A stretch of 64,000 nucleotides of DNA from CAZKGE01 sp964636405 (GCA_964636405.1 CAZWSI010000010.1:11044-75043), one strand, 5' to 3'. Shown: positions 31,060-40,733, counted from the first letter of the stretch. Notes: generated by a model not told the origin, from the letters alone. Translations and numbers: made by a program.

Positions 31060-32855
31060 GCGAGTATTTTAGAAGCACGCAAACCGATATTCAGCCGGAA
31101 AAGAAAAAGAGCTTTCAAACGCTGCGGCGTATCCTGCGGGAGGCGCGGCCCATTCGCGGATGGATCATCTTCTGCGCGTGCGTCAGCCTCGTGTCGGTTT
31201 CGCTCATTCTCATCGGGCCGGAGCTGCTTGGCAAGCTGACCAACGTGATCTACGCCTATTGGGCGGACGGCACGGCCATCGGCATGCCGGCCTTTGTCCG
31301 CTCCTGCCTCGTGCTCGCGGGCGTTTACACGCTTTCCGCTCTGTGCGAGCTTACGACGATGTTCATCATGAACAACGCCGTATCCAAGCACTTTACCTGC
31401 GCGCTGCGCGTAAAAATCAGCGATAAGATTCGCCGCTTGCCGGTCAAGTTCGTGGACGAAACGCCCAACGGCGAGATTATCGCGCGCATGACCAACGACG
31501 TATCCGTGCTGGGCAACACCGTGCACAACTTCCTCAATATCATCATCTCGGGCTTTATCAAGCTTGTGGGCATCGCGATTATCGTGTTCGCCATCCAGCC
31601 CGTGATGGCGCTCGCGGTGGTGCTGTTCGTGCCGCTTTCGCTCGTACTGTCGGCCAAAATTGCCGGACGCAGCGAAAGGCACTTTAACGACTATCGCAAA
31701 ACCAACGGCAAGATCTATGCCCTCACCGAGGAGGATTACACGGGCTTTGCCACGGTCAAGGCGTTTAATCTCGAGGAGCGGCAGCGCCGCGAGCATGCCA
31801 AGCTTTGCGACGAGGGCCGCGAGCAGGCGCGCAAGGGTTATTTTCTCTCGGGCATCGTGCAGCCCATTATGGTGCTCACAAACCATATCGCCTATATCGC
31901 CATCTGCCTAATCGGCGGGTATCTGGCCATCGACGGCAGCATCAGCGTGGGCGACGTGGTGGCCTTTGTGCTCTATGCCAAGCTCTTTGCCGGGCCGCTG
32001 GAAAGCATTGCAAACGGCCTGTCCATGATGCAGAACACCTTCGCCTCCGCGGGTCGCGTATACGACCTGCTTGACCGCGACGAGATGAGCGCGGAGCCGG
32101 ACACGCCCGCGCCCGCCGGGATGGGCAATATCCGCTTCGAGCATGTATGCTTTTCCTATAAAAAGGAGGAGCCGCTGATTACAGACCTCTGCATGGACGT
32201 GAAGGCGGGGCAAAAGGTGGCCATCGTCGGCCCGACCGGGGGCGGCAAAACCACCATTGTCAATTTGCTCATGCGCTTTTATGAGGTGGATGCGGGCCGC
32301 ATTTTCGTGGACGGCGTGGACACGGCCTGGCTTGACCGCTCCGAGCTGCGCGCCATGTTCAGCATGGTTTTGCAGGATACGTGGCTTTTTTCGGGCACGA
32401 TCTACGATAACATTGCCTACGGCAAGGCTGACGCCACGCGCGAGGAGGTGCTCGAGGCGGCGCGGCTGGCGCACATCGATTTCTTTATCGATACCATGCC
32501 CGACGGCTACGACACCATGATCAACGAGGAGTCCACCAATATCAGCAGCGGGCAAAAGCAGCTGCTCACCATAGCGCGGGCCTATCTTGCCAACCGCCGC
32601 ATCCTCATTCTGGACGAGGCGACCAGCAGCGTGGACACCCGCACGGAGATTCTGATTCAAAACACCATGGACGAGCTCATGCGCGGCCGCACCAGCTTCG
32701 TTATCGCGCACCGGCTCTCGACCATCGTAGACGCGGATATCATCCTTGTGGTGGACAACGGCCGCATTGTGGAGCAAGGCTCGCACAAGGCGCTTATGGC
32801 GAAAAACGGCTTCTACGCGGAGATTTACAACAGCCAGTACGATCTGCTGAATTGA
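31056..32855 (+). CDS. Heterodimeric ABC exporter, catalytic subunit
   Basis: A 599-residue exporter half that pairs with the preceding gene. The membrane domain spans about 35-330. The ATPase has GPTGGGKTT (Walker A), VLQDTWLFSGTIYDNIAYG (Q-loop), a weakened signature ISSGQKQLLTIARA, an intact Walker B ILILDEATSSVD with catalytic Glu, and VIAHRLSTI. The weakened signature faces the degenerate site of the partner, so only one site should hydrolyse ATP well. This matches the known asymmetry of the family. A strong terminator follows. Confidence 0.92.
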   Translation: MSEYFRSTQTDIQPEKKKSFQTLRRILREARPIRGWIIFCACVSLVSVSLILIGPELLGKLTNVIYAYWADGTAIGMPAFVRSCLVLAGVYTLSALCELTTMFIMNNAVSKHFTCALRVKISDKIRRLPVKFVDETPNGEIIARMTNDVSVLGNTVHNFLNIIISGFIKLVGIAIIVFAIQPVMALAVVLFVPLSLVLSAKIAGRSERHFNDYRKTNGKIYALTEEDYTGFATVKAFNLEERQRREHAKLCDEGREQARKGYFLSGIVQPIMVLTNHIAYIAICLIGGYLAIDGSISVGDVVAFVLYAKLFAGPLESIANGLSMMQNTFASAGRVYDLLDRDEMSAEPDTPAPAGMGNIRFEHVCFSYKKEEPLITDLCMDVKAGQKVAIVGPTGGGKTTIVNLLMRFYEVDAGRIFVDGVDTAWLDRSELRAMFSMVLQDTWLFSGTIYDNIAYGKADATREEVLEAARLAHIDFFIDTMPDGYDTMINEESTNISSGQKQLLTIARAYLANRRILILDEATSSVDTRTEILIQNTMDELMRGRTSFVIAHRLSTIVDADIILVVDNGRIVEQGSHKALMAKNGFYAEIYNSQYDLLN

Positions 32856-32876
32856 GACGCTCGCAATAAACAAAAC

Positions 32877-32913
32877 AGCGCGGCGGCCGCAAAAAACGGT
32901 CGCCGCGCTTTCT
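32877..32913. terminator. Bidirectional terminator between exporter and acetyltransferase genes
   Basis: AGCGCGGCGGCCG (32877-32889), loop CAAAAAA, CGGTCGCCGCGCT (32897-32909), with TTTCTT on the plus strand and TTTTGTTT on the minus strand. Confidence 0.85.
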
Positions 32914-33011
32914 TGAAACACGTTACATTTCCAAGACGGAATCAGAATACTGCTCGCAAAAGGACACCTGCCGCATGATTTCCCTTTATCCATGCGCCGT
33001 CCCTCCGGCAG

Positions 33012-33446
33012 CTACAGCTTTTTTAGGAAGCAGATTACGCGGTTGACCTCGGCAAAGCCCGCGCGCAGGTGAAAGCGCAGGCTGTCCGTGTTTTCAAGCG
33101 CACAGTCGCTGGCAAATTCCGTGCAGCCGCGTTCTCCGGCCCAAGCCTCGCAAAAGCGCAGCAGCGCATCCGCGATGCCGCGCCGCCTGTACGCGTCCTC
33201 GACGTATATGCCCTCAAGGTACCCAACGGGGCTGCTTTCCGCGCCCTCTACATAGTCGAAGCGCAGTTGGCACTGGGCAAAGCCAACGGCTTGCCCGTCC
33301 TCCACGGCGAGGGCAAAGCACGCGTTTTCATCCGCCATTTCTGCGGACAGCGCCGCATAAAGCGCGCCCTCCTCGTGGCCGGGCCACAAGGCGAGCGCCA
33401 GCCTTGTCAGCACGCCGAGATCAAAGGCTTCCGCTTTTCTGATCAT
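33012..33446 (-). CDS. GNAT acetyltransferase resembling aminoglycoside 6'-N-acetyltransferase
   Basis: A 144-residue acetyl-CoA-dependent transferase. The pattern GYLEGIYVEDAYRRRGIADALL, with the CoA-binding RRRGIA, and then ERGCTEFASDCALENTDSL and LRAGFAEVNRVICFLKK closely follows the AAC(6')-I group, in which TEFASD, the length and the ending are characteristic. Aminoglycoside modification is therefore plausible but not proven; close relatives exist that do not confer resistance. Start 33446 has GGAGGA 7 bases upstream. The gene follows another acetyltransferase on the same strand after 16 bases. Confidence 0.75.
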   Translation of the reverse strand: MIRKAEAFDLGVLTRLALALWPGHEEGALYAALSAEMADENACFALAVEDGQAVGFAQCQLRFDYVEGAESSPVGYLEGIYVEDAYRRRGIADALLRFCEAWAGERGCTEFASDCALENTDSLRFHLRAGFAEVNRVICFLKKL

Positions 33447-33462
33447 TCGCTGTTCCTCCGCC

Positions 33463-33903
33463 TCACAGCGCGAAGCGATAGATATGCACCCGGCGCAGGC
33501 CCTCGAGATACATGTCGCTTTCCGGCGGCAGATCGACGGTCGCCTCCAGCACGCCGCCCGCAAATTCGCAACTGCGCGCGGAGGCCGCGTTTTCCGTGCC
33601 GCAGGAAATGCGGACAAATTCCATGCCGTGCTTCTTTGCCAGCTCGAAAAGCAGCAGGCAGGCCTTGCCCGCGTAATGCCGCCCCCGGTATTCGGGCTTG
33701 ACGCTGTAGCCGATGTTACCGCCGTAATATGTCTTTTGGTTGTGCCCGATGCGCAGGTCGCAACTGCCGATTTCCGTTCCGTCGACCAGGCAGATGCGGA
33801 AGTGGTATGCGGGCACAAATTGCCTTTCCGCGTCGGCCTCCGCCGTTTTCGCGAGCTTGAGAAACAGCTCGTCGCTTTTCAGGAAACCCGTATCAAAAAA
33901 CAC
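33463..33903 (-). CDS. GNAT family N-acetyltransferase
   Basis: A 146-residue acetyltransferase. The acetyl-CoA block is YGGNIGYSVKPEYRGRHYAGKACLLL with GRHYAG as the pyrophosphate loop, followed by VRISCGTENAASARSCEFAG, typical of the RimJ/RimL-like group. No ATG gives a sensible N-terminus; GTG 33903 (VFFDTGFLKSDELF) has GGGAGAG 9 bases upstream. It begins 43 bases after cinA ends and precedes the AAC(6')-like gene. The substrate is unknown. Confidence 0.78.
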   Translation of the reverse strand: MFFDTGFLKSDELFLKLAKTAEADAERQFVPAYHFRICLVDGTEIGSCDLRIGHNQKTYYGGNIGYSVKPEYRGRHYAGKACLLLFELAKKHGMEFVRISCGTENAASARSCEFAGGVLEATVDLPPESDMYLEGLRRVHIYRFAL

Positions 33904-33946
33904 AGCCGCGTGCTCTCCCGTTCCGCGCCCGTAAGCGCTTTTCTCT

Positions 33947-35173
33947 TTACAGCGCGCGCCGCAGCAAATCCAGCGCGTTGAGCGCGGCGGAGGTGCGGAT
34001 GCGCGCTCGGTCGCCAAAGAGATTCAGTTTGCGTACCTGGGTGCCGCTTGCGTCCGCCAGCGCGATATATACCGTGCCGACGGGCGTTTCCTCGGTGCCG
34101 CCGTCCGGGCCGGCAACGCCCGTGGTGGCAAGGCCGATATCCGCGCCCGCGCCGCGCCGCGCGCCCTCGGCCATCTCGCGCGCGCAGGATTCGCTCACCG
34201 CGCCGTGCCGGGCAAGCGTATCGCCGCTTACGCCGAGCAGACGCGTTTTTGCGCTTTCCGCATAGGTGACCAGGCCCTCGGTTAGAAATGCCGAGCAGCC
34301 GGGAATATCCACCAGCGCGCTTGTTACCATGCCGCCCGTGCAGCTTTCGGCGACGGCGAGCGTCTTGTTTTGCTCCGTCAGGAGCCGTGCGCACAGCGCC
34401 GGGAGCGCTTCGCCCGCAGTGCTGTATAAAAAGTCTCCAAGCCGGGCGGCGACCGCCTCGATCATGGGCGCGACGAGCGCTTCGCCCTCCGCGTCGCTTG
34501 CGCACTGGGCGGTTACGCGCAAGGTGACCTCGCCCGTTTTCACATAGGGCGCGATCGTGGGGTTGGTCTGGTTTTCGATAATATCCCGCAATTGGTAGGT
34601 CACGTCGCTTTCGCCCATGCCGAAGATGCGCAGCTCCCGCGAATAGAGCTTCGCGCCGCTTCGCTTTTCGAGGAAGGGCACGACGTAATCGTCCACCATG
34701 GGGTTCAGCTCGCGCGGCGGCCCGGGCAGCAGCACGGCGATTTTCCCGTCCGCCTCCATAATGCAGCCGGGCGCGGTGCCCTTGGGATTGGGCAGAATGT
34801 GCGCGCCTTCGGGGAAGCAGGCTTGCTTGAGATTATTGGGCGCCATTTCGCGGCCGCGCGCGGCAAAGAACGCGGTCAGGCGCTCCACCTCGGCGGGGAT
34901 AGGCTCGCAGCGCAGCCCCAGCGCCGCGGCTACGGTCTCCTTGGTCAGATCGTCGTCGGTCGGCCCGAGCCCGCCGGTAAAAAGCACCACGTCCGAGCGG
35001 GCGATGGATTCGTGAATGACCTTGGTGAGCCGCCCGGGGTTATCGCCCACGGTGACGTGATAAAACACCTGAAATCCCATGGGCGCGAGGCGCTCGGCAA
35101 TGTATTTTGCGTCGGTATTGACGACCTGCCCCATGAGCAGCTCCGTGCCGACGGAAACGATCTCAGCGATCAT
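33947..35173 (-). CDS. cinA: CinA-family nicotinamide-nucleotide amidase
   Basis: A 408-residue protein with two domains. The N-terminal MoCF-like domain (about 1-170) contains EIVSVGTELLMGQVVNTDAKY and LFTGGLGPTDDDLT; the C-terminal amidase domain (about 255-408) contains AVAESCTGGMVTSALVDIPG and TTGVAGPDGGTEE. CinA hydrolyses ADP-ribose-type compounds and deamidates NMN, a salvage step for NAD. The gene overlaps pgsA by 4 bases. In many Firmicutes recA follows; here acetyltransferases follow instead. Confidence 0.94.
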   Translation of the reverse strand: MIAEIVSVGTELLMGQVVNTDAKYIAERLAPMGFQVFYHVTVGDNPGRLTKVIHESIARSDVVLFTGGLGPTDDDLTKETVAAALGLRCEPIPAEVERLTAFFAARGREMAPNNLKQACFPEGAHILPNPKGTAPGCIMEADGKIAVLLPGPPRELNPMVDDYVVPFLEKRSGAKLYSRELRIFGMGESDVTYQLRDIIENQTNPTIAPYVKTGEVTLRVTAQCASDAEGEALVAPMIEAVAARLGDFLYSTAGEALPALCARLLTEQNKTLAVAESCTGGMVTSALVDIPGCSAFLTEGLVTYAESAKTRLLGVSGDTLARHGAVSESCAREMAEGARRGAGADIGLATTGVAGPDGGTEETPVGTVYIALADASGTQVRKLNLFGDRARIRTSAALNALDLLRRAL

Positions 35174-35715
35174 GTGAGGGATACCGCCTTTCTGTTTTTC
35201 ACAATGTAATCTACGGCCGACCACACGGTAAACACAGCCGCAAGGTGCGTAGCAAGGCCGGAGAAGGAGAAGGGCAGCCAGCGGAAGCCGAAATCGTCCA
35301 GTAAAATGAAGATGATGGCGATCACCTGAAGGGTGGCCTTCGTTTTGCCCAGCCAGTTTGCGGCGATGACCGTGCCGGTTTGCACGGCGACGAGCCGGAA
35401 GGCGCTGACGACGAGCTCCCGCCCGATGAACAGCACCGTAAAGAGCGGCGGCAGCAGGTTGAGCCACGTGAGCATGATGAACGCGGTGCAAAACAGGAGT
35501 TTGTCGGCCATGGGGTCCATGAGGCGGCCGAAATCGGTTATGAGGTTGTATTTGCGCGCAATCGCGCCGTCCACGATGTCCGTCATGTCCGCGACAAAGA
35601 AAATCCCCGCCGCAAGCCAGTTCCACCAGCCAAGAAACGGCTTGAGGAAAAAGCAGGCGAGAAACACCGGCACGAGAAACGTGCGGAAAAGGGTCAGTTT
35701 ATTCGGCAGATTCAC
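35170..35715 (-). CDS. pgsA: CDP-diacylglycerol-glycerol-3-phosphate 3-phosphatidyltransferase
   Basis: A 181-residue membrane enzyme that makes phosphatidylglycerol phosphate. The CDP-alcohol phosphotransferase signature is complete: DGAIARKYNLITDFGRLMD then PMADK (about 47-70), with the catalytic Asp residues in place. Four or more membrane helices are seen. It overlaps rimO and cinA by 4 bases each, so the operon is translationally coupled. Confidence 0.94.
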   Translation of the reverse strand: MNLPNKLTLFRTFLVPVFLACFFLKPFLGWWNWLAAGIFFVADMTDIVDGAIARKYNLITDFGRLMDPMADKLLFCTAFIMLTWLNLLPPLFTVLFIGRELVVSAFRLVAVQTGTVIAANWLGKTKATLQVIAIIFILLDDFGFRWLPFSFSGLATHLAAVFTVWSAVDYIVKNRKAVSLT

Positions 35716-37028
35716 AAATTTACCCCCAGCATATCGTACTTGCGCGCCTCCGTGAGGCGGATATCAATATAATCGCCCGGTTTGTGGAACGGCAAACGGG
35801 GCACGTATATAAGCCCGTCCACGTCCGGCGCCTCGGCATAGCTGCGCCCAACGGTATAGTCGCCCGCGCTTTGCTCGATTAAAAGCGTCGTTTCCGTGCC
35901 GACGCGGCGGGCGCCGCGCGCCTCCGTAAGGCTTCGTTGCGCGGATAAAAGCCGGTCGAGCCGTTCGGCCTTGACCGCCTCGGGCACTTGCGCATCAAAG
36001 CCTGCGGCGGTCGTGCCGTCCTCTGCGGAGAAGGCGAACGCGCCCACCCGGTCGAAGGGATACGCGCGCAAAAAGTCCAGCAGCTCCTCAAAATCCCGCT
36101 CGGTCTCGCCCGGAAAGCCCACCATGAAGGTGGTGCGCAGAATAAAGGCGGGTGAATACCGCGCCGTTTCCGCGAGCACACGCTCGATGTGCGCGCGCGT
36201 GCCGCGCCGGTGCATGCGGCGCAAAACCGCATCGGACACGTGTTGCAGCGGCATATCGAGATAGTTAACCAGCTTTTCGCTTTCCGCAAGCTGCTTAATC
36301 AGCGCGGGCGTTACGCTGTCCGGGTAGGTATAGAGTACCCGGAGCCAGCGGATTCCATCGATTTTTTCCAGCCGACGGAGCAATGCGGGCAGCATGGGTC
36401 TGCCGTATAGGTCGGCTCCGTAGCCGGAGGTATCCTGCGCAATCAGCGTTAGCTCCGTCACGCCCGCGTCTGCAAGGGCGCGCGCCTCGCGCTCAAGCTT
36501 TTCCATGGGCACGCTTCGCAGCGCGCCGCGAATGAGGGGAATGGCGCAGTATGCGCAGCGGTTGTCGCATCCGTCGCCGATGCGCAGGAACGCACGGTAG
36601 GGCGGGGTGCTCAAAACGCGCTCCGCGCCCTCGACAAGCGGCGCGCACGCGCCCAAAGCGTCCTTCACGCCGCACAGCCCGCGCGCGGCGAGTAATCCGG
36701 GCAGCGTTTCATATTCGCGCACGCCGGTGAGCACGTCGAGCTCGGGCATGGCCTCCATAAGCTCCGCGCGGTAGCGCTCCGATAAGCATCCGGTGGCGAC
36801 CAGCGCCTTGCACACGCCCGTTTCCTTATACCGCGCCATCTCGAGCAGCGTATCGATGGATTCCTGCTTGGCGGATTCGATAAAGCCGCAGGTGTTGACA
36901 ATCAGCACCTCGGCAAGCTCCGGCCTTTGCACGATTTCATAGCCTGCGCGGCGCAGGATAAACAGCATGCGCTCGGTATCCACGCGGTTCTTCGCGCAGC
37001 CCAGGGATACCACGCCCACGCGGCTCAT
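35712..37028 (-). CDS. rimO: Ribosomal protein S12 methylthiotransferase RimO
   Basis: A 438-residue radical-SAM enzyme that methylthiolates Asp of ribosomal protein S12. The N-terminal UPF0004 domain starts VGVVSLGCAKNRVDTERML with Cys for the auxiliary cluster; the radical-SAM motif CDNRCAYCAIPLIRG lies near residue 153. A C-terminal TRAM domain includes VGRSYAEAPDVDGLIYV, the block that separates RimO from MiaB. It overlaps ftsK by 4 bases. Confidence 0.95.
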   Translation of the reverse strand: MSRVGVVSLGCAKNRVDTERMLFILRRAGYEIVQRPELAEVLIVNTCGFIESAKQESIDTLLEMARYKETGVCKALVATGCLSERYRAELMEAMPELDVLTGVREYETLPGLLAARGLCGVKDALGACAPLVEGAERVLSTPPYRAFLRIGDGCDNRCAYCAIPLIRGALRSVPMEKLEREARALADAGVTELTLIAQDTSGYGADLYGRPMLPALLRRLEKIDGIRWLRVLYTYPDSVTPALIKQLAESEKLVNYLDMPLQHVSDAVLRRMHRRGTRAHIERVLAETARYSPAFILRTTFMVGFPGETERDFEELLDFLRAYPFDRVGAFAFSAEDGTTAAGFDAQVPEAVKAERLDRLLSAQRSLTEARGARRVGTETTLLIEQSAGDYTVGRSYAEAPDVDGLIYVPRLPFHKPGDYIDIRLTEARKYDMLGVNL

Positions 37029-39580
37029 GCTTCGCCTCCGGGGAGCGAGGGATCGTCCGCGCTCATGCCGAAGTATTCCTCAAAGCCCGCGCGGGTGAGC
37101 AGCACGCGGCGGGGCTTGGGCCCCTCGCCGGCGGCCACGAAGCCCTCTGCCTCAAGCATGTCCACCAGGCGGCACGCGCGCGTGTAGCCCACGCGCAGCT
37201 TGCGCTGCACCATGGAGATGGAGGTTTGGTTCTGCTTATCGAGCACGGCCATGCGCGCGGCCTCGATAAAGAGCTCGTCCTCCTGCTTGCCCTCGCCGAA
37301 CGCGCCGCCCGACACGCCGCCCTTGGCGGCGGCGGCAACCTCGGAAACGATCCCCTCGTCAAAGAGCGGCGCGCGCTCCTGCACGCGGAAGTATTCCACC
37401 ACTCGCTCCACCTCCTCGTCGGATACGAACGCGCACTGGAGGCGGACGGGCTTGTTGGCTCCGTTGGGATGAAAGAGCATATCGCCCCGGCCCAATAGCT
37501 TTTCCGCGCCGGAGCTGTCGAGAATAATGCGCGAATCGATGGCCGAGCTCACCTGGAAGGCGCAGCGGGAGGGGATATTGGCCTTAATCAGGCCCGTAAT
37601 GATATCCGCCGAGGGCCGCTGGGTGGCTACGATGAGGTGGATGCCCGCCGCGCGGCCGAGCTGCGCGATGCGGCAGATGGAATCCTCCACCTCGTCGGGC
37701 GCGACCATCATGAGATCGGCCAGCTCGTCGATGATGATCACCAGCTTGGGGAGCTTCGCCTCGGGCGTTTTGGCCAGCTCGTTAAAGCGCGCGAGGTCGC
37801 GCGCGCCCGCGTCGGCAAACTTCTTGTAGCGCTGCACCATCTCGTTGACCGCCCAGCGCAGCGCGCCGGAGGCCTTTTTGGGTTCCGTCACGACGGGGAT
37901 GAGCAGGTGGGGGAGGGAGCCGTATTGGTTCAGCTCCACCATCTTGGGATCGACCAATATAAACCGCAGATCCGCGGGGGAGGATTTGTATACCATGGAA
38001 ATAATGAGATCGTTGATGCACACGCTCTTGCCCGAGCCCGTGGAGCCCGCGATGAGCAGATGCGGCATCTTGGCCAGATCCGCCGTAATGACCTTGCCGC
38101 TGATATCCTTGCCGAAGGCCAGCGTAACGGGCGAGCTTGCCGTCTGAAACTCCCGGCTCTCCACGATATCGCGCAGCACCACCGTGACCGCGTCTTTGTT
38201 GGGAACCTCAATGCCCACGGCCGCCTTGCCGGGGATGGGGGCTTCGATGCGCACGCGCGGCGCGGCGAGATTGAGCGCGATGTCGTTGGAAAGCGAGGTG
38301 ATGCGCGAAACGCGCACGCCCGGCGCGGGGGTGAGCTCAAAGCGCGTCAGCACAGGGCCGACGCTGATGTTAATAACCTTGGCGGAAATGCCGAAGCTCT
38401 CCAGCGTTTCCTCAAGCAAACGCGCGCGCTCGTTGGGACTCTCCGTGCTGCGGCTGTAATTGAGGGCGGGCGCGTTGAGCAGGCTGAAGGACGGGGCCGC
38501 GTAGCCGCCCTCGGCGGCAGGCGCATTGGGCAGCAGCTCGGTTACGCGCGCGGCGGCCTTTTTGGGCTTGGGGGAATCCTCCCGCGCGCCGAAAAGCGCG
38601 TCCGTGGAGGGGATCGGGGCTTCCTTCTTCTTGGGCGTCGCCTTCGTAACGGGCTTGATAATCAAGGGTACGTCGTCCTCTGGCTCAAGATCGTCCCAGT
38701 TGTCCGATAAAACGGGCGCGGCGCCTTTTTTGGAAAGCTGCCCGCCGCGCGGCATGACGTTGAGCTCACCGCCCGCTTCCGAGACCTTGGGGGCGGGCTT
38801 TTTCTTTTTGGGCGCGTCAAAAGGGGGCTCGTCGGCCGCGACGGCCTCCGCGATGCGCGTGGCGAGCCTGTCCGCCTTGCCGCGGATATCCGCCCCGTAG
38901 AGCCTGCGGTCCTCGGCGCGCTCGTCGAGCTTGTGCTCGCGGTGCTCCTCCCGGGCGCGGCTCACGCGCTCCTCCACACGCTCGGCCGTCGCGCGGATGG
39001 ACAGGCGGGTTACGGAGATGACGACCACGAGAATCACGGCGATGAGCAGCACGTAGGCCAGCGTATCGCCGCCGAGCTGCTGGAGCGGATAGCAGAGCAC
39101 CGCGCCCACAAAACCGCCGCCCACTCGGCTGATGGAGCCGGCCTGATACGCGTCTGCGATAAACTGCATATAGCGCACGCCCTGATACTTCGCGCCGTAT
39201 ATAACCTGCGCGAGCGCGACGACGCTGAGAATGCCCAGCAGCAAAAACCAGAACGACCCACGGAAGCGCTCCGCGCGGCTGCCCCGGATGGTAAGCACGC
39301 CGAAAAGAATGAGAAATACGGGGATGAGGTAGGCTACAAAGCCGCAAAGCCCGAACAGCACCCGCGAAATGGCCACGCCCAGCACGCCGGAGGCCGATAC
39401 AAAGAGATAGATGCCGAGCAACACGCCCACCGCAAGATAGCAAACGCCCGCGATCTCCTGCTTTTTGCTCTCGAGCCCGCGCGTTTCCGCCCGCGGGGAG
39501 CCGCGCCTTGCGGCGTTTTTTTCGCTTTGCCTGCGTGTGCCGGCCTTGCCGGATGCTTTTGTTGCCAAAGAATTCACCAT
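37025..39580 (-). CDS. ftsK: DNA translocase FtsK/SpoIIIE
   Basis: An 851-residue ATPase that pumps DNA through division or sporulation septa. It has a basic N-terminus, four or so membrane helices (about 43-190), a charged linker (about 200-340), and the motor domain with Walker A AGSTGSGKSV (about 513-522) and Walker B VIIIDELADLMM. The C-terminal gamma domain, which reads KOPS/SRS sequences, contains SISMVQRKLRVGYTRACRLVDML. It is the first gene of the ftsK-rimO-pgsA-cinA operon. AAAGGT precedes the ATG. Confidence 0.95.
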   Translation of the reverse strand: MVNSLATKASGKAGTRRQSEKNAARRGSPRAETRGLESKKQEIAGVCYLAVGVLLGIYLFVSASGVLGVAISRVLFGLCGFVAYLIPVFLILFGVLTIRGSRAERFRGSFWFLLLGILSVVALAQVIYGAKYQGVRYMQFIADAYQAGSISRVGGGFVGAVLCYPLQQLGGDTLAYVLLIAVILVVVISVTRLSIRATAERVEERVSRAREEHREHKLDERAEDRRLYGADIRGKADRLATRIAEAVAADEPPFDAPKKKKPAPKVSEAGGELNVMPRGGQLSKKGAAPVLSDNWDDLEPEDDVPLIIKPVTKATPKKKEAPIPSTDALFGAREDSPKPKKAAARVTELLPNAPAAEGGYAAPSFSLLNAPALNYSRSTESPNERARLLEETLESFGISAKVINISVGPVLTRFELTPAPGVRVSRITSLSNDIALNLAAPRVRIEAPIPGKAAVGIEVPNKDAVTVVLRDIVESREFQTASSPVTLAFGKDISGKVITADLAKMPHLLIAGSTGSGKSVCINDLIISMVYKSSPADLRFILVDPKMVELNQYGSLPHLLIPVVTEPKKASGALRWAVNEMVQRYKKFADAGARDLARFNELAKTPEAKLPKLVIIIDELADLMMVAPDEVEDSICRIAQLGRAAGIHLIVATQRPSADIITGLIKANIPSRCAFQVSSAIDSRIILDSSGAEKLLGRGDMLFHPNGANKPVRLQCAFVSDEEVERVVEYFRVQERAPLFDEGIVSEVAAAAKGGVSGGAFGEGKQEDELFIEAARMAVLDKQNQTSISMVQRKLRVGYTRACRLVDMLEAEGFVAAGEGPKPRRVLLTRAGFEEYFGMSADDPSLPGGEA

Positions 39581-39652
39581 ACCTTTCCATATACATCATA
39601 CACGCTTTCGCCTCCGCGCGCAATCCGGCAAGCAAAGGCGGTTGCGGCGCAC

Positions 39653-39682
39653 TTGCCTTAAAGCGCCGGTATAGGGTATACT
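39653..39682 (+). promoter_or_regulatory. Promoter of the D-2-hydroxyacid dehydrogenase operon
   Basis: TTGCCT (39653-39658), 18 bases, TATACT (39677-39682). Confidence 0.6.
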
Positions 39683-39782
39683 GTTGCTGATTCTATAATA
39701 CGCGGGGGAAGCGCGGCGTGCCGCCGCCAGACTTTCGCGGGCAACAGCGTTGCCAATCCTACGATATGCGGGGGGAAGCGCC

Positions 39783-40733
39783 ATGCAGATTGTGATACTC
39801 GACGGGTACGCCGTAAATCCAGGCGATCTATCCTGGGAGGGCTTTAAGCGCTTTGGCACGCTCTCGGTGTACGACCGCACGCCGGAGGCGTTTATCGCGC
39901 AGCGCATGCTGGGCGCGGACGCGGTCATTACCAACAAAACCCCTATTCGCGCCGAGCACCTGACGAAGGCGGCGAACCTGAAATATATCGGCGTGCTGGG
40001 CACAGGCTGCGACAATGTGGACGTCGCGGCCGCGGCGGCGAGGGGGATCGCCGTTGCCAACGCGCCGGGCTACAGTTCAAACGCCGTGGCGCAGCTCGTG
40101 TTCGCGCTGCTGCTGGAGATCTGCCACAATGTGGCGCTGCACAGCCGCGAGGTGCATAAGGGGCGCTGGACGCACTGCCCGGACTATTGCTTCTGGGATA
40201 CGCCGCTCATCGAGCTTGCGGGCCGCACCATGGGCATTGTGGGCTGCGGGAACATCGGCAGCCGCGTGGCGGAGATTGCGCGCGCCTTCGGCATGCGGGT
40301 GCTGGGCACGAGCCGCGTGCCGCACCCGGAATTTCCAGGGGAACAGGTTTCCCTCGACGAGCTGCTTGCCCGCGCCGACGTGGTATCCCTCCACTGCCCG
40401 GCGACGGACGAAACGCGCGGCCTGATTTGCGAGGATACCATCGCCCGTATGAAGGACGGGGCCATCCTGATCAATACTGCCCGGGGCGCGGTGGTGGACG
40501 CGCAAGCGCTTGCCGACGCGCTGAACGCGGGCAAGCTCTACGCGGCGGGCGTAGACGTGGCCGATAAGGAGCCCATCGCCCGCAGCAATCCCCTGCTCGA
40601 GGCAAAGAACTGCTTTATCACCCCGCATATTGGCTGGGCGCCGCTCGATGCGCGCAAGCGCCTTGTCGAACTCTCGGTGGATAATCTGCGCGCGTTTCTT
40701 GCGGGGGAAGCGGTAAACCGCGTGGATCGATAG
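39783..40733 (+). CDS. D-2-hydroxyacid dehydrogenase (NAD-dependent)
   Basis: A 316-residue oxidoreductase. The NAD site is GIVGCGNIGSRVAEIARAFG (about 148-167). Catalytic residues follow the family order: Arg in INTARGAVVD, Glu in DKEPIARSNPLL, and His in CFITPHIGWAPLDAR. It resembles glycerate dehydrogenase/hydroxypyruvate reductase. ATG 39783 with GGGGGAAG upstream is chosen; an upstream in-frame ATG at 39750 lacks a ribosome site. Its exact substrate is unknown. Confidence 0.9.
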   Translation: MQIVILDGYAVNPGDLSWEGFKRFGTLSVYDRTPEAFIAQRMLGADAVITNKTPIRAEHLTKAANLKYIGVLGTGCDNVDVAAAAARGIAVANAPGYSSNAVAQLVFALLLEICHNVALHSREVHKGRWTHCPDYCFWDTPLIELAGRTMGIVGCGNIGSRVAEIARAFGMRVLGTSRVPHPEFPGEQVSLDELLARADVVSLHCPATDETRGLICEDTIARMKDGAILINTARGAVVDAQALADALNAGKLYAAGVDVADKEPIARSNPLLEAKNCFITPHIGWAPLDARKRLVELSVDNLRAFLAGEAVNRVDR

